Shown here: positions 46,612 through 56,717 of the stretch, in pieces
Layout: each line of letters opens with the position of its first letter
How positions within the stretch are numbered: the stretch's first letter is position 1
Origin: Marinobacterium rhizophilum DSM 18822
GTDB taxonomy: Bacteria > Pseudomonadota > Gammaproteobacteria > Pseudomonadales > Balneatricaceae
DNA: 64,000 nt
Reading direction: 5' to 3'
Assembly (NCBI RefSeq): GCF_000378045.1
Contig: NZ_KB899109.1
Span: 1-64,000, forward strand
Translations under genes and position numbers: made by a program
Notes under the pieces: model-generated
What the model saw: only the letters and a program-made list of their open reading frames with translations
Told to the model about the DNA's origin: nothing
Databases searched by the model: none

Positions 46612-47092
46612 GGTGCGTCCGGGCGGGTTCCTGATCATTATCGGAACTTTCCTCGTGGGGCTTACCCTGAGCCAGCTGCCGCTGCCAGTCCAGTTCGAGT
46701 GGGTGCGCCCGGAGTGGGTTCCCATGATCCTGATTTACTGGGTGCTGGCGCTGCCGCACCGGGTCAGTATCGGCACGGCCTGGATGCTCGGTCTGACGCT
46801 GGATCTGCTCAAGGGCAGTGCGCTGGGGCTCAATGCCCTGGCTCTGACGCTGATTGCCTTTCTGACATTGCTGATTCATCAGCGTTTGCGCATGTTTCCG
46901 TTATGGAAGCAGGCCCTGATGGTGCTGGTGCTGGTGGGTATCAATCAGCTGACCTTCCACTGGATGCAATCCATTGCCGGTAATGTTCGCGACAGTCTGA
47001 TGTTCATGCTGCCTTCCCTGGTGAGCGCGTTGCTATGGCCATGCGTCTTTGTTCTGCTGCGTAGCATTCGGCGTACCTTCCGGGTAACCTGA
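46604..47092 (+). CDS. mreD: Rod-shape protein MreD
   Basis: 162 aa inner-membrane protein with five to six helices; WVPMILIYWVLALPHRVSIG and MLGLTLDLLKGSALGLNALA are the conserved core. The ATG overlaps mreC by 8 bp. Works with MreC and the elongation machinery. Confidence 0.95.
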   Translation: MSEVRPGGFLIIIGTFLVGLTLSQLPLPVQFEWVRPEWVPMILIYWVLALPHRVSIGTAWMLGLTLDLLKGSALGLNALALTLIAFLTLLIHQRLRMFPLWKQALMVLVLVGINQLTFHWMQSIAGNVRDSLMFMLPSLVSALLWPCVFVLLRSIRRTFRVT

Positions 47093-47279
47093 CCGCACGG
47101 GGCCGGGCGCCGCACTGCTGTTGCGCAGCCGTGTTGCCCCGATCGGCTTTCGATGCGGTTTTCGTGCCTTTTTGTGTGCCATTTGCGGTGAGTATCTCGC
47201 GATGTAGGCACTGCGCCCTGATTACGGCAGGCCGGTATGACCGCGCACCGGACGACATTCAAAGGAACTCGACTTTACG

Positions 47280-47864
47280 ATGACAACCCTGATACTGGCT
47301 TCTGCGTCGCCCCGCAGGCGTGAACTGCTGACTCAGATCGGTGTGGCCTTTGAGGCCTGCGCGCCGGATCTGCCCGAGCAGCGTCTGCCGGGGGAAGCTG
47401 CCCAGAGTTACGTGCGCCGGCTGGCGCTTGAAAAGGCGCGCGCGGGATTTGAACAGGGTGCAGCACGATATCCTGCGCTTGGGTCCGATACGGCGGTGAT
47501 CTACGGCGATGAAATCCTCGGCAAGCCCCGTGACGAAGACGATGCGATACGCATGCTGATGCTGTTATCGGGTCGTCGGCACCAGGTCATGACCGGTGTG
47601 GCGGTGGTGGATGCGCAGAGGGCCGAAGCAAGGGTCGTAACCACCGAGGTGGAGTTCCGCGTGCTGGACGAAGCGCTTTGCCGGCGCTACTGGGCCAGCG
47701 GTGAGCCCGTGGATAAGGCCGGTGCCTACGCCATTCAGGGGTTGGGCGCCGTTTTTGTTACTTCGATTAGCGGCAGTTACTCGTCCGTGGTGGGGTTGCC
47801 CCTGGCCGAGACGGCGCAGTTGCTGACACAGTTTGGTGTGCCGCTCTGGTACAGTGCTGAATAA
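47280..47864 (+). CDS. maf: Maf/YhdE nucleotide pyrophosphatase
   Basis: 194 aa house-cleaning pyrophosphatase acting on dTTP/UTP-type nucleotides. LILASASPRRRELLTQIG, then LGSDTAVIYGDEILGKP and AGAYAIQGLGAVFV are the family signature segments. 187 bp after mreD and co-directional, as in Pseudomonas. Confidence 0.95.
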   Translation: MTTLILASASPRRRELLTQIGVAFEACAPDLPEQRLPGEAAQSYVRRLALEKARAGFEQGAARYPALGSDTAVIYGDEILGKPRDEDDAIRMLMLLSGRRHQVMTGVAVVDAQRAEARVVTTEVEFRVLDEALCRRYWASGEPVDKAGAYAIQGLGAVFVTSISGSYSSVVGLPLAETAQLLTQFGVPLWYSAE

Positions 47865-47998
47865 CACTAATATGCTCGCGCAGCTTTTAGCGGCTGTGCG
47901 CGACAAGGGCCACAAAGGCCCGGCCGTGCATTTAAACGGATCTGGAGATCGGTTTGGCGGTCAGCTTAAATGAGAGTCGAAGGAGCAGGCGGTAAGCG

Positions 47999-49468
47999 AT
48001 GGGCGAAGAAATTCTGATCAACTTTACGCCGATGGAGACCCGCGTAGCGGTGATCGAAAACGGTGTACCCCAGGAAATTTATATCGAGCGGGCCAAGCGC
48101 CGCGGTCTCGTGGGCAACATTTATAACGGCAAGGTGGTCCGCGTATTGCCGGGCATGCAGGCGGCGTTTGTTGATATCGGTCTCGAACGTGCCGCCTTCA
48201 TACATGTTGAGGAAGTGCTGGGGCAATCCGCCACGGCGGAGGAGCGCAGTACTACCTCCATCGCGCAGGTGCTGCGTGAAGGTCAGGGGCTGCTGGTGCA
48301 GGTCACCAAGGACCCGATAGGTACCAAGGGCGCACGCCTGACTACGCACCTTTCCATTCCGTCGCGTTACCTGGTGTATATGCCCGGCAATGAGCACATC
48401 GGTGTCTCTCAGCGTATCGAGGACAGTGATGAGCGTGACCGTCTGCGCAGCCTGATTGAGTCTCTGGCCGAAGAGGCGGGTGAGGAAAACCGCGGCGGAT
48501 TCATTCTGCGTACGGTCGCCGAAGGTGCCAACGAAACCGAATTGCGCGCCGACCTGCTGTTCCTGTACCGGTTGTGGGGCGCCATTCAGTGCAAGATCGA
48601 GGGTGCCGGTCTGCCGGAAATTGTCTACGAAGACCTGCCGCTGAACATGCGGGCGCTGCGTGACATGGCGCATGCCGGTGTTGAGCGTATCCGTATTGAC
48701 TCGCGCGAAACCTTTCAGAAGGCGCAGGAGTTTGTGCAGGCGCTGGTGCCGGAGATTCAGCAGAAGCTGGAATATTACCCGGGCGAGCGGCCGATCTTTG
48801 ACCTGTTCAATGTGGAAGAGGAGATCAAGCGTGGGCTTGGGCGCAAGGTCGAGCTTAAATCCGGTGGCTACCTGATTTTTGACCAGACCGAGGCCATGAC
48901 CACGGTGGATATCAATACCGGTGCCTTTGTCGGTCATCGCAACCTGGAAGAAACGATCTTCAAGACCAACCTCGAGGCGGCCACGGCCATCGGACGCCAG
49001 CTGCGTCTGCGTAACCTCGGCGGCATCATCATCATCGACTTTATCGATATGGAAGACCCCGATCATCAGCGCCAGGTGCTGCGTACACTGGAACGTGTCC
49101 TGGAAAAGGATCATGCCAAGTGCAAGGTTACCGGTGTATCGGAGCTCGGCCTGGTGGAGATGACCCGCAAGCGTACCCGGGAAAGCCTCGAGCAAGTTTT
49201 GTGCGATGCCTGTTCCCAGTGCGAGGGGCGCGGCACAATAAAGACGCCGGAGACCGTTTGCTACGAAATTTTCCGTGAGATTTTGCGCCAGCACCGCGCC
49301 TACGATACCGACTCCTACCTGGTGCTGGGTGCCCAGTCGGTGGTGGACTATCTGTTGGATGATGCGTCCGAGCACCTGGCTGAGCTTGAGGCCTTTATTG
49401 GCAAAACCATTCGGTTTCAGGTCGAAACGCTCTACAGCCCTGAGCAGTTCGACGTCGTGTTGCGCTAA
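47999..49468 (+). CDS. rng: Ribonuclease G
   Basis: 489 aa endoribonuclease for 16S 5' maturation. S1 domain (about residues 35-125), RNase H-like and DNase I-like region with metal-binding D304 (TTVDINTGAFVG) and D347 (IIIIDFIDMED), and a zinc-link CDACSQCEGRG. It lacks the long acidic scaffold of RNase E, so RNase G is the right name. Ends 12 bp before yhdP. Confidence 0.96.
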   Translation: MGEEILINFTPMETRVAVIENGVPQEIYIERAKRRGLVGNIYNGKVVRVLPGMQAAFVDIGLERAAFIHVEEVLGQSATAEERSTTSIAQVLREGQGLLVQVTKDPIGTKGARLTTHLSIPSRYLVYMPGNEHIGVSQRIEDSDERDRLRSLIESLAEEAGEENRGGFILRTVAEGANETELRADLLFLYRLWGAIQCKIEGAGLPEIVYEDLPLNMRALRDMAHAGVERIRIDSRETFQKAQEFVQALVPEIQQKLEYYPGERPIFDLFNVEEEIKRGLGRKVELKSGGYLIFDQTEAMTTVDINTGAFVGHRNLEETIFKTNLEAATAIGRQLRLRNLGGIIIIDFIDMEDPDHQRQVLRTLERVLEKDHAKCKVTGVSELGLVEMTRKRTRESLEQVLCDACSQCEGRGTIKTPETVCYEIFREILRQHRAYDTDSYLVLGAQSVVDYLLDDASEHLAELEAFIGKTIRFQVETLYSPEQFDVVLR

Positions 49469-49480
49469 CCGGAGCCCGGC

Positions 49481-52400
49481 ATGAACATCAGGCTGGGGCG
49501 GGTGCTGGGTGGACTGGGCTGGTTCTGCGCCGGCTTGCTGCTGCTCATCGCCCTGCTGGTGACGCTTTTGCGCCAGTTCCTGCCTGCGGTTAGCGAATAT
49601 CGAGAAGAGTTGACCGCGATGCTCAGTGAGCAGCTCGGCGTGCCGCTGGATATTGAAGCTGTGCATGCCCAGTGGCGCGGCAGTTGGCCGGTGCTTTCGG
49701 TGAGCGGGGTGCGTGTTTTTGCCAGCACGGACTCGGGACCCGAACTGCGCGCCCGGATTCATCATCTCAGTGTCGAGTTAGACCTGCCGGCGACCCTGGT
49801 CAACAGGGTCCCGGTGTTTCGTCAGGTAGAGCTGAGCGGGCTGCAGCTGACCTGGCGCGAGCGGGACGGGCGCTGGATGCATCGTCCCGGAGCGGGCGAA
49901 GGCGGGAGCGGCCTCAAGGCCGATGCCTGGAACCGGATGCTCGGGCTGGCCATGATCCAGCCGGCGGTGTCCATTTCTGATGTACAGCTTACCCTCGTGC
50001 CGGAGCTGGGCGTGCCTCGGGTGCTCAGCGTGCCGCAACTGACGTTGCAAAACAGCCTGCAGGAACATCAGCTGGGCGGTACCCTGTTGCTGCCGGCGGC
50101 CGGCGATGCGGGGGCCGTGCGCTTTGCCATCGAAACCCGCGGTGCTGCCCAAGACCTGTTGCAGGCACAGTATGATTTTTACCTGTCGCTGGATGACCTG
50201 GGCCCTGATCTACTGAATCTGGAGCTGCTGCCCTTTAAGATCGACCGGCTGCGCGCCAGCACCGAGTTTTGGGGGCGCATTTCAGACGGTCAGCTGGATC
50301 GTCTGCAGGGTTCCCTCGCGGTGGCGGAGTTCTCCGCCGCATCGCCCGATCTGCCCGATATTACTGACGCCCTTACAGACTTTGCGTTACTGCGCAGCGG
50401 TGACCGCTATCAGTTACAGCTGAACCAGCTGGCACTGAACAGTGCCGGAGCGGGGCTTGTGGTGCCGCAAATACTGCTAGAGGCGGTGTGGAACAAGGGT
50501 GAGCTGAAGCCCGGCCAGATTGCCGGTTCCGGGATCGACATGGCACCGTTGGCGCACTGGCTGCAGCGCCAGCCATTTCTGCCCCAGGGGTTGAAGCACG
50601 CATTGCAGCCCTTGGCGCCAACGGGGCAGCTGACACGCTTTCGCGCAAACTGGCCTGAAAATGATGACTGGAGCGCTTTTGAGCTCCAGGCCGATCTCGA
50701 CCGCCTGTCGAGCGAGGCGGCCTGGGGGGCTCCGCGAGTCAGTGGTGTCAGCGGCCGACTGGAGGCGAACCTGCGCGGTGGGCGTATTCACCTGGCCACC
50801 ACCGATTTCGAGCTGTTCTTTCCCGATCTCTATGACAAGGGCTGGCACTACGACCAGGCCGGTGGCGTCGTGCGCTGGTCACTGGAGCCGGACGCCGTTG
50901 TCATCGGCAGCGAGCTGCTGCATCTGACCAATGAGTCGGTATCGGCGGCAGGGCGTTTCAGCATGCGACTGCCCTATGCCAGTGAAGAGCAGACCGAGCT
51001 GACCCTGATGATCGGCATGACCGACAGTGACGCGCTGCAAACGGCCAACTATGTGCCGCCGGAGGCGGTGGGGCGCGGCCTTTACGACTGGCTGGCCGGT
51101 GCGATTCGCGCCGGCCGGGTACGCCAGGGCGGGTTTCTGTTGCATGGAGGTACCCGCAGGCTGGAAGCACGCGTAGCGCCCACCGTGCAGATGTTCTTTG
51201 ACGTGGAACAGGCTGATATGGCCTACCAGTCGGGTTGGCCCGCAGTGAAGGATGGCCAGGTCTTTGTGATGCTGCGTGATCGCGCCCTGTTGGTGGAGGT
51301 CGAAGACGGTCAGCTGATGGACTCGCGGGTTGAGCATGCGCGTGTCTATCTGCAGGGGCCGGATGCACCTCTGCAGATCGACGGGCAGCTCAGCGGCGAT
51401 GCCGGCGATATTCATCGTCTGCTGATGGAATCCCCGTTGCGCCCGCTTGTCGGTGATGAGCTGGCGCAGTGGACACTGAGCGGCAAGGTACAGAGTGCGC
51501 TGCGGCTGGCGATTCCGCTCGACGGCAAGCGTCAGCCCAGTGTTGCCGTTGCAACGCGCCTGGCCAGCGGCACGCTGGCGTCCGAATCACTGCGACTGGC
51601 ATTTTCTGATCTGCGCGGTGATCTGCATTACAGCACGGCAAAAGGGCTGCGCAGTGAACGGCTGGATGGCAAGATGCTGGGTCAGCCGGTGCGGGCTCAG
51701 ATCAGCACGCCGGGCACGGTACCCTGGCGTACCCGGATCAGTCTTGCCGGTGAACTGCCCATGGCGCAGCTGGCAGACTGGAGCGAGCTGGATATTCTGC
51801 GAGATCTCACGGGCAGGACCGGCTATAACGCCCGGCTGGATTTGTGCAGCGGTGCCGAGGACTGTAACAGGCTGGTGATTACCAGTGACCTGGCCGGTGT
51901 GGCCGTGCCCTGGCCCGGGTTTTTGGGCAAACCGGCGACCGAACCCCGCGCATTGTCCGTGGTGCTGGGGCTGAATGAGGGGACGCTGCGGCTGAATTAT
52001 GATGAGCGACTCAGGGCAATATTCGGTATCGCACCGTCGGTGGCGGGACGCGGCCGCATCATGTTCGGCGGCGCACGACCGGAGTTGCCGTTGCTGGCCG
52101 GGCTCTGGGTCGACGGGCGCATCGAGTCTGTGAATACCGACCAGCTGGAGGCGTTTCTGCAAGCGCAGGGCTGGCTCGGCGGCGCTGAGGGCGGCTCTGG
52201 CAGTGGTACCGAAAGCCGGGCGGGAGCCGGCGCAGCAGGGGCCGGCAGCACCCTGGTGCTGCGTGCGGTGAACGTCCAGGTGGGGCAACTGGATGTGCGC
52301 GGCATGAAGTTCGCCCAGGCCAAGGTGCATTTGGCGACGGCGCCCTGGCAGCTGACGCTGGAGACCGCAGCACTGGATGCCACCCTGAGCTGGCCTGTAC

Positions 52401-53338
52401 AGCCGGGGCAACCCTACCGGCTGCAGATCGATACGCTGCACTTGCCTGAGCCCGACACTGCGCCAGCGCAGCAAAGTCGCGACACGGTTGGTGCGCCTGA
52501 GCCGATTGACCTTGGTGGGGTCCCTGCGGTGGATGTCAGCGTCAGTAGCTTGAGCCTGGGGGCGCGGGATCTCGGACGCTGGCAGTTTTCGCTGCGCCCG
52601 CAAGGTGAGTGGCTGGCTGTTGAGGCAATCGAGGGACGCATCGGCAGCCTGGATGTGCTCGGCGAGGGGAGTTGGCGCGAATTGCCCGCCAGCAGTACGG
52701 AGCTGACGCTCAAGATTAACGGGGGCGATATAGGCGCCGTGCTCGAGGCCCTGGGCAGTGGTCGGGCGCTCAGTTCCGAACATACCGATGCCTACCTGCA
52801 GCTGGGGTGGTTGAGCCGGCCCTGGGATATTTCACTGGCCAGCGCGCAGGGTGAGCTGGCATTCAGGCTCAAGGACGGGCGCATCATCGAAAGCGGCGGC
52901 GCGAGCAATATCCTGCGTATTTTCGGTATTCTGAATCTCAACAGCCTGGCGCGGCGGCTCAAACTGGACTTCTCCGACCTGTTAAAAAGTGGCCTGGCCT
53001 TCGATAGCCTGTCGGGACGTTATGCCTTTGAGCGCGGCATGGCACGAACGCTTGAGCCGCTAAGGCTGCAAGGCCCTTCGGCCAACATGACCATGACCGG
53101 CAGCCTTGACCTGCAGGCCGAGACGGTCGAGCAGGAAATGGAGGTGATTCTGCCGCTCACCAGCAATATTCCGCTTGCCGCGGTTTTGCTGGGAGCTCCC
53201 CAGGTCGCTGGCGCGGTGTTTCTGATCGACAAGCTGATCGGCGACAAGCTGGAAAAGGTCACCTCGATTCGCTATCGCGTGTCCGGCGGATGGGATGATC
53301 CGGAGGTGTCGATTATGCGTTCAGAGGCGCCGCAGTAA
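49481..53338 (+). CDS. yhdP: YhdP family AsmA-like envelope protein
   Basis: 1285 aa. Single N-terminal inner-membrane helix (about 8-35) and a very long periplasmic part rich in beta-strand repeats, as in the bridge-like lipid-transport proteins YhdP/TamB/YdbH that move phospholipids to the outer membrane. The C-terminal AsmA-like block includes NILRIFGILNLNSLARRL and FDSLSGRYAFERGMART. A glycine/serine/alanine low-complexity insert lies near residues 900-925. GGAG precedes ATG 49481. Confidence 0.93.
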   Translation: MNIRLGRVLGGLGWFCAGLLLLIALLVTLLRQFLPAVSEYREELTAMLSEQLGVPLDIEAVHAQWRGSWPVLSVSGVRVFASTDSGPELRARIHHLSVELDLPATLVNRVPVFRQVELSGLQLTWRERDGRWMHRPGAGEGGSGLKADAWNRMLGLAMIQPAVSISDVQLTLVPELGVPRVLSVPQLTLQNSLQEHQLGGTLLLPAAGDAGAVRFAIETRGAAQDLLQAQYDFYLSLDDLGPDLLNLELLPFKIDRLRASTEFWGRISDGQLDRLQGSLAVAEFSAASPDLPDITDALTDFALLRSGDRYQLQLNQLALNSAGAGLVVPQILLEAVWNKGELKPGQIAGSGIDMAPLAHWLQRQPFLPQGLKHALQPLAPTGQLTRFRANWPENDDWSAFELQADLDRLSSEAAWGAPRVSGVSGRLEANLRGGRIHLATTDFELFFPDLYDKGWHYDQAGGVVRWSLEPDAVVIGSELLHLTNESVSAAGRFSMRLPYASEEQTELTLMIGMTDSDALQTANYVPPEAVGRGLYDWLAGAIRAGRVRQGGFLLHGGTRRLEARVAPTVQMFFDVEQADMAYQSGWPAVKDGQVFVMLRDRALLVEVEDGQLMDSRVEHARVYLQGPDAPLQIDGQLSGDAGDIHRLLMESPLRPLVGDELAQWTLSGKVQSALRLAIPLDGKRQPSVAVATRLASGTLASESLRLAFSDLRGDLHYSTAKGLRSERLDGKMLGQPVRAQISTPGTVPWRTRISLAGELPMAQLADWSELDILRDLTGRTGYNARLDLCSGAEDCNRLVITSDLAGVAVPWPGFLGKPATEPRALSVVLGLNEGTLRLNYDERLRAIFGIAPSVAGRGRIMFGGARPELPLLAGLWVDGRIESVNTDQLEAFLQAQGWLGGAEGGSGSGTESRAGAGAAGAGSTLVLRAVNVQVGQLDVRGMKFAQAKVHLATAPWQLTLETAALDATLSWPVQPGQPYRLQIDTLHLPEPDTAPAQQSRDTVGAPEPIDLGGVPAVDVSVSSLSLGARDLGRWQFSLRPQGEWLAVEAIEGRIGSLDVLGEGSWRELPASSTELTLKINGGDIGAVLEALGSGRALSSEHTDAYLQLGWLSRPWDISLASAQGELAFRLKDGRIIESGGASNILRIFGILNLNSLARRLKLDFSDLLKSGLAFDSLSGRYAFERGMARTLEPLRLQGPSANMTMTGSLDLQAETVEQEMEVILPLTSNIPLAAVLLGAPQVAGAVFLIDKLIGDKLEKVTSIRYRVSGGWDDPEVSIMRSEAPQ

Positions 53339-53408
53339 GCTTGCCCGGCGTGCCCTTTGGGCAGGCCCCGGGGCGGCGGCGGAACGGCACAAAACGTGAG
53401 AGGTGGAA

Positions 53409-54242
53409 ATGTCGCGTTGCGCAGTGGTACAGATGGTGTCCGGGCCGGATTTTTCGGCCAACCTGGGGACGGCGGAGCGCCTGGTGCGCGGAGCTGCGGC
53501 CGACGGTGCGCAGCTGGTGCTGTTGCCGGAAAATTTTGCCCTGTTTGACTCGTCCGGCCTGCGCACGTTGGCGCAAGGGCAGGGGCGGGGGGAATTGCAG
53601 CAGCGCCTGGGTGCACTTGCCGCAGACGCGGGTGTCTGGCTGGTGGCAGGTTCCGTGCCGCTGATGCTGCTGGATAATGGCAGCGAAGTCGCGGCGGGAC
53701 GGGTGCGTTCAGCCAGTCTGGTGTTTGATGATCAGGGTCGGCAGCGGGCGCGCTATGACAAGCGTCATCTGTTTGATGTCGATGTGGCGGATACGAAGGG
53801 GTGTTATCGCGAATCCGATTATATCGAACCCGGCACTCAGATCGTGCTGGTCGATACGCCCTGTGGGCGCCTTGGGCTGAGTATCTGCTATGACCTGCGT
53901 TTTGCCGATCATTATCAGCGCTTGCGCGATGCCGGCGCAGAGCTTGTTAGCGTACCTTCGGCTTTTACCGCTGTTACCGGCGCCGCGCACTGGGAGTTGC
54001 TGTTGCGCGCCCGGGCGGTGGAGTTCCAGTGCTATGTGCTGGGGGCTAATCAGGGTGGGCTGCACGGCAATGGCCGCGAGACCTGGGGCCATTCCATGAT
54101 CGTCGATCCTTGGGGCAAGGTTGTCGCCCAGCTCGGGTTTGGTGAAGGCTGGTGCGCGAGTGAGATCGACGTGCAGGAATTGCAGCGCATACGCCAGAAC
54201 ATGCGAGTCGGCGAGCATCGGCGCAGGGCGGCTATCGAATAA
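53409..54242 (+). CDS. Carbon-nitrogen hydrolase (Nit1/NIT2-like amidase)
   Basis: 277 aa nitrilase-superfamily enzyme with the full Glu-Lys-Cys triad: E41 in LLPENFALF, K118 in YDKRHLFDV and C160 in LSICYDLRF. This branch removes deaminated glutathione or omega-amides; specificity is inferred. ATG 53409 follows GAGAGGTGG; a GTG two codons up is possible. Directly after yhdP as in Pseudomonas, but tldD does not follow. Confidence 0.93.
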   Translation: MSRCAVVQMVSGPDFSANLGTAERLVRGAAADGAQLVLLPENFALFDSSGLRTLAQGQGRGELQQRLGALAADAGVWLVAGSVPLMLLDNGSEVAAGRVRSASLVFDDQGRQRARYDKRHLFDVDVADTKGCYRESDYIEPGTQIVLVDTPCGRLGLSICYDLRFADHYQRLRDAGAELVSVPSAFTAVTGAAHWELLLRARAVEFQCYVLGANQGGLHGNGRETWGHSMIVDPWGKVVAQLGFGEGWCASEIDVQELQRIRQNMRVGEHRRRAAIE

Positions 54243-54265
54243 GCACTTTAGCGGGCATTTGCACT

Positions 54266-54300
54266 AAAGCCGGAACTGCTGCCCGCAGCTCCGGCTTTTT
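54266..54300 (+). terminator. Terminator of the mre-to-nitrilase series
   Basis: AAAGCCGGA pairs with TCCGGCTTT, the stem continues as CTGC/GCAG across one mismatch, loop TGCCC, then a short T tail. Also faces the end of darP. Confidence 0.88.
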
Positions 54301-54336
54301 CGTTTACGCAGGTATGGAGCAATGCAGGCTCCGGGG

Positions 54337-54870
54337 TCAGCTCGGCTCTTCTGCCAGTTCGCGCAGGTATTTGAACAGTTTGCGCGAACTTGCCGGTGGC
54401 TTCTGTTGCTGTGCCTCGCGCTGTGCGTTGCGTATCAGTTGGCGCAGGTGCTGGATATCGGCGTGGGGGAAGGCGGCGACGTAGTCGGTCAGGTCGTCCG
54501 GCGTGCCGTTGATCAGGCGATCGCGCCAGCGCTCCAGGCGGTGAAAGTGGGCGTCGTGGGCCTGTTTGCCGGCCTCGAAACTGTCGAGGGTCTGGCTGAT
54601 GGCTTCGCTGTCGGCCTGGCGCATCAGGCGGCCAATGTACTGCAACTGGCGGCGGATGGCCTCGCCTTTTTTCAATCGGCGGCACTCGTCGATCGCTTCG
54701 CGCAGGGTCTCGTCCATTGGCACCTTGGCCAGCTGATCCTTGTTCAGGGCAACCAGCTTTTTGCCGAGGTCCTGCAGCGCATTCATCTCACGCTTGATCT
54801 GGCTTTTACTGACCCACTCTTCTTCCTGGTCGGCGGGGTCAATGTTTTCGAAATCGTCTTCGTTATTCAT
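54337..54870 (-). CDS. darP: Ribosome maturation factor DarP (YjgA, DUF615)
   Basis: 177 aa all-helical, highly charged protein aiding 50S subunit assembly. EWVSKSQIKREMNALQDLGK, then KKGEAIRRQLQYIGRLMRQ and RWRDRLINGTPDDLTDYVA are the conserved segments. Eleven bp downstream of mgtE on the same strand. Confidence 0.93.
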   Translation of the reverse strand: MNNEDDFENIDPADQEEEWVSKSQIKREMNALQDLGKKLVALNKDQLAKVPMDETLREAIDECRRLKKGEAIRRQLQYIGRLMRQADSEAISQTLDSFEAGKQAHDAHFHRLERWRDRLINGTPDDLTDYVAAFPHADIQHLRQLIRNAQREAQQQKPPASSRKLFKYLRELAEEPS

Positions 54871-54881
54871 AGTTCGGTTCT

Positions 54882-56231
54882 TTAACTGTAAAAATAGGTG
54901 GCCAGTCCGAGGAAGGCGAGGAAGCCAACGACGTCGGTAATGGTGGTGAGCAGAACGCTACCGGCCAGAGCCGGGTCTATGCCGGCAGCCTTGAGGCCGA
55001 TGGGCAACAGTGTGCCGGCCAGGGCGCCGGCAATCAGGTTGATAACGATGGCCGCCGCGATAATGCCACCAATATGGATATCCTGAAACCAGATGATCGC
55101 CACGGCGGCGACCACGGACGCCCAGAGCAGTCCGTTCAGTGCGCCTGCGGCCAGCTCGCGGTTGAGCAGCCAGCCGACGTTGGAGCGTTCCAGGTGCCCG
55201 AGTGCCTGGCCGCGAATGACAAGCGTCAGCGTCTGGCTGCCGGCGATGCCGCCCATGGAAGCGACAATGGGCATCAGCACGGCGAGTGCGACGACCTTTT
55301 CGATGGTCTCTTCAAACATGCCGATGACCGCCGAGGCAATGAAGGCGGTGAGCAGGTTGACGCCCAGCCAGATGGCCCGGTTACGCGTCGTTCTCATTAG
55401 GGGTGCGAAGGTGTCGGCGTCTTCTCCCAGGCCCGCCATGCTCATCAGAGAGTGGTCGGCATCTTCACGGATGACATCGACCACGTCATCGATGGTAATA
55501 CGCCCGAGCAGTTTGCCATCCTCGTCTACCACCGGAGCTGATACCAGGTCGTGCTGCTCAAACAGCTGTGCGACCTCGCTGTCCGTCATCGTCGCCTCGA
55601 TGGGCTCGATGTCGGTGCTCATGATTTCGCGCACCATGATGTCCGGGTCTGATACCAGCAGTTTGGTCAGGGGCAGAATGCCAATGTAGACGTCCCGGCG
55701 GCTGACCACGAACAGGCTGTCCGTCATCTCCGGTATTTCCTTGTGGCGGCGAATATAACGCAGCGCCGTTTCCACCGTGATGTCCGGCCGGATCGTCACG
55801 GTATCCGTGTTCATCAGGCCGCCGGCGGTGTCCTCGTCATAGGACAGGACCTGTTCTACCCGGGTGCGGTTCTGGATGTCCATGGTCTGCAGCAGTTCGC
55901 GCATGATGCGCTCAGGCAGCTGCTGCAGCAGGTCGGCCATGTCGTCTATATCCAGGCCTTCGGTGATCTCGAGGACTTCCCGGGCTTCCATGCGGCTTAG
56001 AATCTCGGCCTGGACGTCATAGCCCAGGTGCTGCAGAACGTCGCCTTCCAGATCCTTGTTGACCAGTCCCCAGAGCAGCTGGCGTTCCTTTGGCGGGGAC
56101 TTGTCCAGCAGGTGTGCGATCTCCACCGGGCGCATGCTGTTGTTCAGCGTATGACGCACCTGACGTAGCTCACCGCTGTCCATGGCGGCGTTCAGTCGTT
56201 CGATCGGAGAGAGTGGCTCTTTACTGCTCAT
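54882..56231 (-). CDS. mgtE: Magnesium transporter MgtE
   Basis: 449 aa: N-terminal superhelical domain (about 20-125), tandem CBS domains (about 130-255) with the segment VSAPVVDEDGKLLGRITIDD, and a five-helix channel domain (about 285-449). The pore motif reads SMGGIAGSQTLTLVIRGQAL, with Ile in place of the Asn common in other MgtE proteins, and TTITDVVGFLAFLG near the end keeps the conserved Asp. The gap of 174 bp to the NPr gene suggests a separate promoter. Confidence 0.95.
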   Translation of the reverse strand: MSSKEPLSPIERLNAAMDSGELRQVRHTLNNSMRPVEIAHLLDKSPPKERQLLWGLVNKDLEGDVLQHLGYDVQAEILSRMEAREVLEITEGLDIDDMADLLQQLPERIMRELLQTMDIQNRTRVEQVLSYDEDTAGGLMNTDTVTIRPDITVETALRYIRRHKEIPEMTDSLFVVSRRDVYIGILPLTKLLVSDPDIMVREIMSTDIEPIEATMTDSEVAQLFEQHDLVSAPVVDEDGKLLGRITIDDVVDVIREDADHSLMSMAGLGEDADTFAPLMRTTRNRAIWLGVNLLTAFIASAVIGMFEETIEKVVALAVLMPIVASMGGIAGSQTLTLVIRGQALGHLERSNVGWLLNRELAAGALNGLLWASVVAAVAIIWFQDIHIGGIIAAAIVINLIAGALAGTLLPIGLKAAGIDPALAGSVLLTTITDVVGFLAFLGLATYFYS

Positions 56232-56405
56232 GAAATCCTTGTGCTGACCAACGGCTGCTGAGGCAGGGGGAACTGAATTGGGTTGCCCCTGATATCGGGT
56301 TCGGCGGCTCTGGCTTGGCAGGTGCGCCGGGGAGGTCAGTATACCGGAATCGGCCAGCGGGTATCAGCGGGGTCAAGGGTTGGGCAGGGGGCAAAAACGG
56401 GTTTT

Positions 56406-56675
56406 TTATTCGCCTTCGCCGAAATAGTCTTCAATCAGCGCGGTTATGGCGTCCATGGCGGCCTGTTCGTCCTCGCCTTCGGCACGAATCAGCAATTCGG
56501 TACCCTTGCTGGCGGCAAGCATCATGACGGACATGATGCTTTTGCCATCGACTTCGCGCCCGTCCTTGTTGATGCGGATCTGGCTGGAAAACTTTCCGGT
56601 GGTGCTGATCAGTTTGGCAGCTGCGCGGGCGTGAAGTCCCAGCTTATTTATAATTGTGATGTGCTTTTCGATCAT
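56406..56675 (-). CDS. ptsO: Nitrogen-PTS phosphocarrier NPr (HPr family)
   Basis: 89 aa. Phospho-acceptor H15 in NKLGLHARAAAKL and the KSIMSVMMLAA helix, where sugar HPr has a regulatory serine. Passes phosphate from EI-Ntr (not in this window) to PtsN. 42 bp after rapZ in the rpoN series. Confidence 0.95.
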   Translation of the reverse strand: MIEKHITIINKLGLHARAAAKLISTTGKFSSQIRINKDGREVDGKSIMSVMMLAASKGTELLIRAEGEDEQAAMDAITALIEDYFGEGE

Positions 56676-56717
56676 GCCGGGGCGTATCCTCGATCAATAA
56701 ATCCATGGGTCCGGCGT

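Noticed and set aside
47966-49765. 599-codon minus-strand frame
   Set aside because: Antisense shadow of rng and the start of yhdP; composition biased to His/Gln/Arg.
51587-52783. 398-codon minus-strand frame
   Set aside because: Antisense to yhdP without any recognisable motif.
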